DNA of 7,208 bases from Oscillospiraceae bacterium (GTDB lineage: Bacteria; Bacillota; Clostridia; Oscillospirales; Oscillospiraceae), in the NCBI GenBank assembly GCA_009786775.1, contig WQRL01000085.1, positions 1 through 7,208 on the forward strand, in the 5' to 3' direction. Of the stretch, positions 6,953-7,208 are shown piece after piece. Under the pieces are notes generated by a model. The model did not search any database, had not been told where the DNA came from, and worked only from the letters and a program-made list of their open reading frames with translations. Made by a program: the position numbers and the translations under genes. Every line of letters begins with the position of its first letter. The first letter of the stretch is position 1.

Positions 6953-6981
6953 AATATATCAATTATTCGTCTGTTTTTCAA
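6953..6981 (-). promoter_or_regulatory. Promoter of the ATPase gene
   Basis: On the minus strand TTGAAA (6976-6981, 5/6) lies 17 bp from TATATT (6953-6958, 5/6). The expected start is near 6946, so the leader would be only about 14 nt and would begin essentially at the ribosome binding site. Confidence 0.65.
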
Positions 6982-7036
6982 GGTAATTTTTCCTAAAAAT
7001 CACACTATTTCTGACGAATCCTGTTCCTATCCTAGA

Positions 7037-7052
7037 TTCATACATGTATGAA
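7037..7052. promoter_or_regulatory. Perfect 16-bp palindrome upstream of the ATPase gene, operator candidate
   Basis: TTCATACATGTATGAA is fully self-complementary. Two more pairs (7035/7054 and 7034/7055) follow one mismatch, giving 18 of 20 bases in matched pairs. With no loop, it fits a dimeric protein-binding site better than an RNA hairpin. It lies about 56 bp upstream of the ATPase -35 box and about 100 bp before a possible plus-strand promoter, so it could serve either side. No regulator gene is visible. Confidence 0.45.
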
Positions 7053-7156
7053 CCTCTACATACCACCCGACAGCCATATCCCTCCTATCTCCTACATTCA
7101 ATACCCCTTTGGGAATAAATAGGCTCTGCGGAAAAACCATCAACAGTATGAAAAAG

Positions 7157-7185
7157 CAGACAAATTCGTCAAAGTGAGTTATACT
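7157..7185 (+). promoter_or_regulatory. Possible promoter for a gene beyond the right edge
   Basis: CAGACA (7157-7162, 4/6) lies 17 bp from TATACT (7180-7185, 5/6) on the plus strand. The start would be near 7192 and the window ends 16 nt later, before any start codon. It would make the ATPase region divergent from an unseen gene. The -35 box is weak. Confidence 0.3.
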
Positions 7186-7208
7186 AAAAGCATCAGAAGC
7201 GGATAAAA

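Noticed and set aside
6933..6962. Extended ATPase start at ATG 6962
   Set aside because: It is upstream of the -10 box at 6953-6958 and lacks a ribosome binding site, while ATG at 6932 has GAGGTGG at good spacing.
6638..7051. Plus-strand open frame of 137 codons opposite the ATPase start
   Set aside because: It overlaps the Walker A/B coding region in antisense and runs through the ATPase promoter, and it has no recognisable domain.
7148..7177. Nine-codon plus-strand ORF starting ATGAAAAAG
   Set aside because: It has no ribosome binding site and no length support, and it overlaps the candidate promoter at 7157-7185.

Overview
The window looks like part of the chromosome of a low-to-mid GC Firmicute, probably a gut-type clostridium (Oscillospiraceae/Lachnospiraceae-like). 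The reasons are the strong AGGAGG-type ribosome binding sites, sigma-A-like promoters, a transketolase split into two adjacent genes, a homodimer-type glycyl-tRNA synthetase, and a DUF4143-type ATPase. This placement is inference from gene style; no marker gene fixes the genus. All six protein genes lie on the minus strand, so transcription runs from high to low coordinates.

From the right: 6933-7208 is non-coding and AT-rich, with a perfect 16-bp palindrome and a possible plus-strand promoter pointing off the right edge. A stand-alone AAA+ ATPase/DUF4143 gene (5625-6932) follows, with its own promoter (6953-6981) and an intrinsic terminator (5531-5567). Next comes a near-consensus promoter (5424-5452) for glycyl-tRNA synthetase (3973-5376). 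Its leader is only about 40 nt, too short for a T-box. The two transketolase halves follow after 11 nt (3092-3961) and then 2 nt (2127-3089), so the three genes read as one operon.

A 281-nt gap (1846-2126) follows. It contains a large, nearly perfect inverted repeat of 98 nt (2016-2113) and a weak candidate promoter/operator for the next genes. Then come KDPG aldolase (eda, 1213-1845) and 2-keto-3-deoxygluconate kinase (kdgK, 100-1125). The left edge carries two GC-rich hairpins, one of which resembles a bidirectional terminator. No U-tract terminator is visible between transketolase and eda, so read-through along the whole five-gene row is possible.

Functionally, KdgK phosphorylates 2-keto-3-deoxygluconate and Eda splits the product into pyruvate and glyceraldehyde 3-phosphate. 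This is the lower part of the uronate/pectin and Entner-Doudoroff routes. Glyceraldehyde 3-phosphate is also a transketolase substrate, so the split transketolase next door could link this flux to pentose phosphates. The linkage to glycyl-tRNA synthetase is genomic and has no obvious metabolic logic.

I found no clear new enzyme system. The least explained object is the 98-nt inverted-repeat element between transketolase and eda.
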